Positions 4,894-5,883 of a DNA stretch of 5,883 nt are shown piece by piece; positions within the stretch are counted from its first letter, which is position 1, and every line of letters begins with the position of its first letter. The stretch is from an uncultured Eubacterium sp. (GTDB lineage Bacteria; Bacillota; Clostridia; Lachnospirales; Lachnospiraceae). Both the position numbers and the translations under genes were made by a program. The stretch spans positions 1-5,883 of the forward strand of contig CAUCXT010000084.1 of assembly GCA_958446835.1 (NCBI GenBank). Reading direction: 5' to 3'. The notes under the pieces are model-generated. The model saw only the letters and a list, made by a program, of their open reading frames with translations, had not been told where the DNA came from and searched no databases.

Positions 4894-5883
4894 TTATGAA
4901 ATGGCAATCATCCTATGCAGATGCAGAGAATAGATGCAGGTCGTGATACTATGCTTTGGATATAAGATATGCATAGCCTTTTTATACATAGCAAGCTGTC
5001 CCTTATATCGTTGTATGAATTCCGCATCCTCTTTGAGAGAATCTGTCTTGAAATCAAGGATGATCATAAGGTCGTTTTGAATGCTGACAAAGTCCATATA
5101 GCCATGTAGAATTTGCGATCCGTCCTTAACCATAAACGGCATTTCATGATGGACATCCCCTCTGTATGCCGACAGATAATCCGGATCCTTTCCCAGCTGC
5201 AGCAATGTCTGAATATCCCATTCCTTCAGCTCCACCAGCTGCTGATTGGCGACTTGGAGAATAACATCACGACTCCATACCGGAGCCTGAAGTGCTTCTA
5301 TCATTTTATGCATCATGGTTCCATAATCACTTCCCTGCATGTCATCGTCAAATGTAAACGCAGGCAGCTCCCTTGTCTCCTGTGCGGAAGCGGTTACCAG
5401 TTCAATGCTTTTGGATGGCTTTTCATATACCCGGAAAGGATGGTATACGCCCGCCTCTGCCTGCTGCACCTCACTGTGCCAGAGGCGGTGCACCTCCTTT
5501 ACAGTAAAGAGTGGACTTGGGTTGCATAGAAACGTTTGTAGTATCCATGATGTATAGCCATTGCGGTTGTATACCTGTGACATGCTCAACGGATGCTTAT
5601 AGGTATCAAGCTCAAGTATACAGTCAACGATATGCATCTGTGTCTGGGCACGGGTGGTTGCCACGTAGAGAATGCGCATCTCCTCCTCCAGCTCTTCCTT
5701 ATCCTTTTTATGTTCCATGGCGATTCGCGGTATCGTTGTGCGGACATAGCGCTGCGGTAAGTCCATTGCCTTCATTGCCAGCCCGAGCTCGGAGTCACTG
5801 ATACAGAAATCCTTAAATTCGATTGGTGTCTGCTTATCGGTAGACCATAGGAATACGACGGGGAACTGCAGACCCTTGGACTG
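4894..5883 (-). CDS. addA: AddA helicase-nuclease subunit, C-terminal part (5' end outside window)
   Basis: The frame is open to the window edge and gives the last 329 residues of a protein that is usually about 1200 long. It starts in SKGLQFPVVFLW, a late UvrD/Rep-type helicase motif, followed by EEEMRILYVATTRAQ (residues 66-80), helicase motif VI with its arginine finger. The C-terminal RecB-like nuclease domain has all expected residues: H192 in DYGTMMHKMIE, E247 in HHEMPF, D264 in HGYMDFV, D277 and K279 in IILDFKTD, and Q296-Y300 in GQLAMY. AddA works with AddB in the cytoplasm to unwind and resect double-strand breaks before RecA loading, the Firmicute counterpart of RecBCD. I see no Cys cluster in this part, as expected, since the iron-sulphur site belongs to AddB. 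AddB is normally upstream, outside the window. The family identification is firm; the gene is cut by the window edge, not by mutation. Confidence 0.93.
   Translation of the reverse strand, partial: QSKGLQFPVVFLWSTDKQTPIEFKDFCISDSELGLAMKAMDLPQRYVRTTIPRIAMEHKKDKEELEEEMRILYVATTRAQTQMHIVDCILELDTYKHPLSMSQVYNRNGYTSWILQTFLCNPSPLFTVKEVHRLWHSEVQQAEAGVYHPFRVYEKPSKSIELVTASAQETRELPAFTFDDDMQGSDYGTMMHKMIEALQAPVWSRDVILQVANQQLVELKEWDIQTLLQLGKDPDYLSAYRGDVHHEMPFMVKDGSQILHGYMDFVSIQNDLMIILDFKTDSLKEDAEFIQRYKGQLAMYKKAMHILYPKHSITTCIYSLHLHRMIAIS

Noticed and set aside
4712..4933. 73-codon plus-strand frame between the lipoprotein gene and addA
   Set aside because: It runs through the bidirectional terminator into the end of addA and has no domain; it is a chance frame.
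5113..5801. Open frames on the plus strand opposite addA
   Set aside because: They are antisense shadows of a clearly conserved AddA coding region.
1..5883. CRISPR array, tRNA or rRNA genes, toxin-antitoxin pair or defence island
   Set aside because: I found no regularly spaced repeats, no tRNA-like cloverleaf or rRNA signature, and no paired small genes. AddA is a housekeeping repair enzyme and does not by itself indicate a defence island.

Overview
The window looks like a chromosomal segment of a moderately AT-rich Firmicute. The Shine-Dalgarno sequences, the intrinsic terminators with A/T-rich tails, the AddA-type recombination nuclease and the lipoprotein signal all fit that group. The general feel resembles an Erysipelotrichaceae gut organism such as [Clostridium] innocuum, but this is an inference from style and was not checked by any search.

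Layout, left to right. (1) The 3' part of a Gfo/Idh/MocA-type NAD(P)-dependent oxidoreductase gene runs in from the left edge. It overlaps by 11 bp a GNAT acetyltransferase gene, so the two probably form one translationally coupled operon. (2) Three bases after the acetyltransferase stop codon begins an apparently intact insertion sequence of about 1.85 kb (1548-3397). It carries one IS1182-like DDE transposase of 534 aa. Its ends are an 18-bp imperfect inverted repeat starting GGGGCTGTGAC, and each end can also fold back on itself into a hairpin. The transposase gene sits behind a terminator-like hairpin and a consensus extended -10 promoter so close to the ATG that the mRNA may be leaderless. 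(3) About 450 bp without a convincing gene follows; it holds several short perfect palindromes and a possible promoter. (4) Next is a gene for an exported lipoprotein with a papain-like C39-family peptidase domain. (5) A long bipartite bidirectional terminator separates it from the convergent 3' end of addA (minus strand), the helicase-nuclease subunit of the AddAB double-strand-break repair enzyme, which runs off the right edge.

The genes do not form an obvious single pathway. The oxidoreductase and acetyltransferase are one unit, the IS is an insertion between transcription units, and the C39 lipoprotein and addA are separate convergent units. I see no convincing evidence of a new multi-gene defence or metabolic system here. 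The most interesting structure is the end architecture and transcriptional insulation of the IS. Both the first and last genes are truncated by the window edges and not by mutation.
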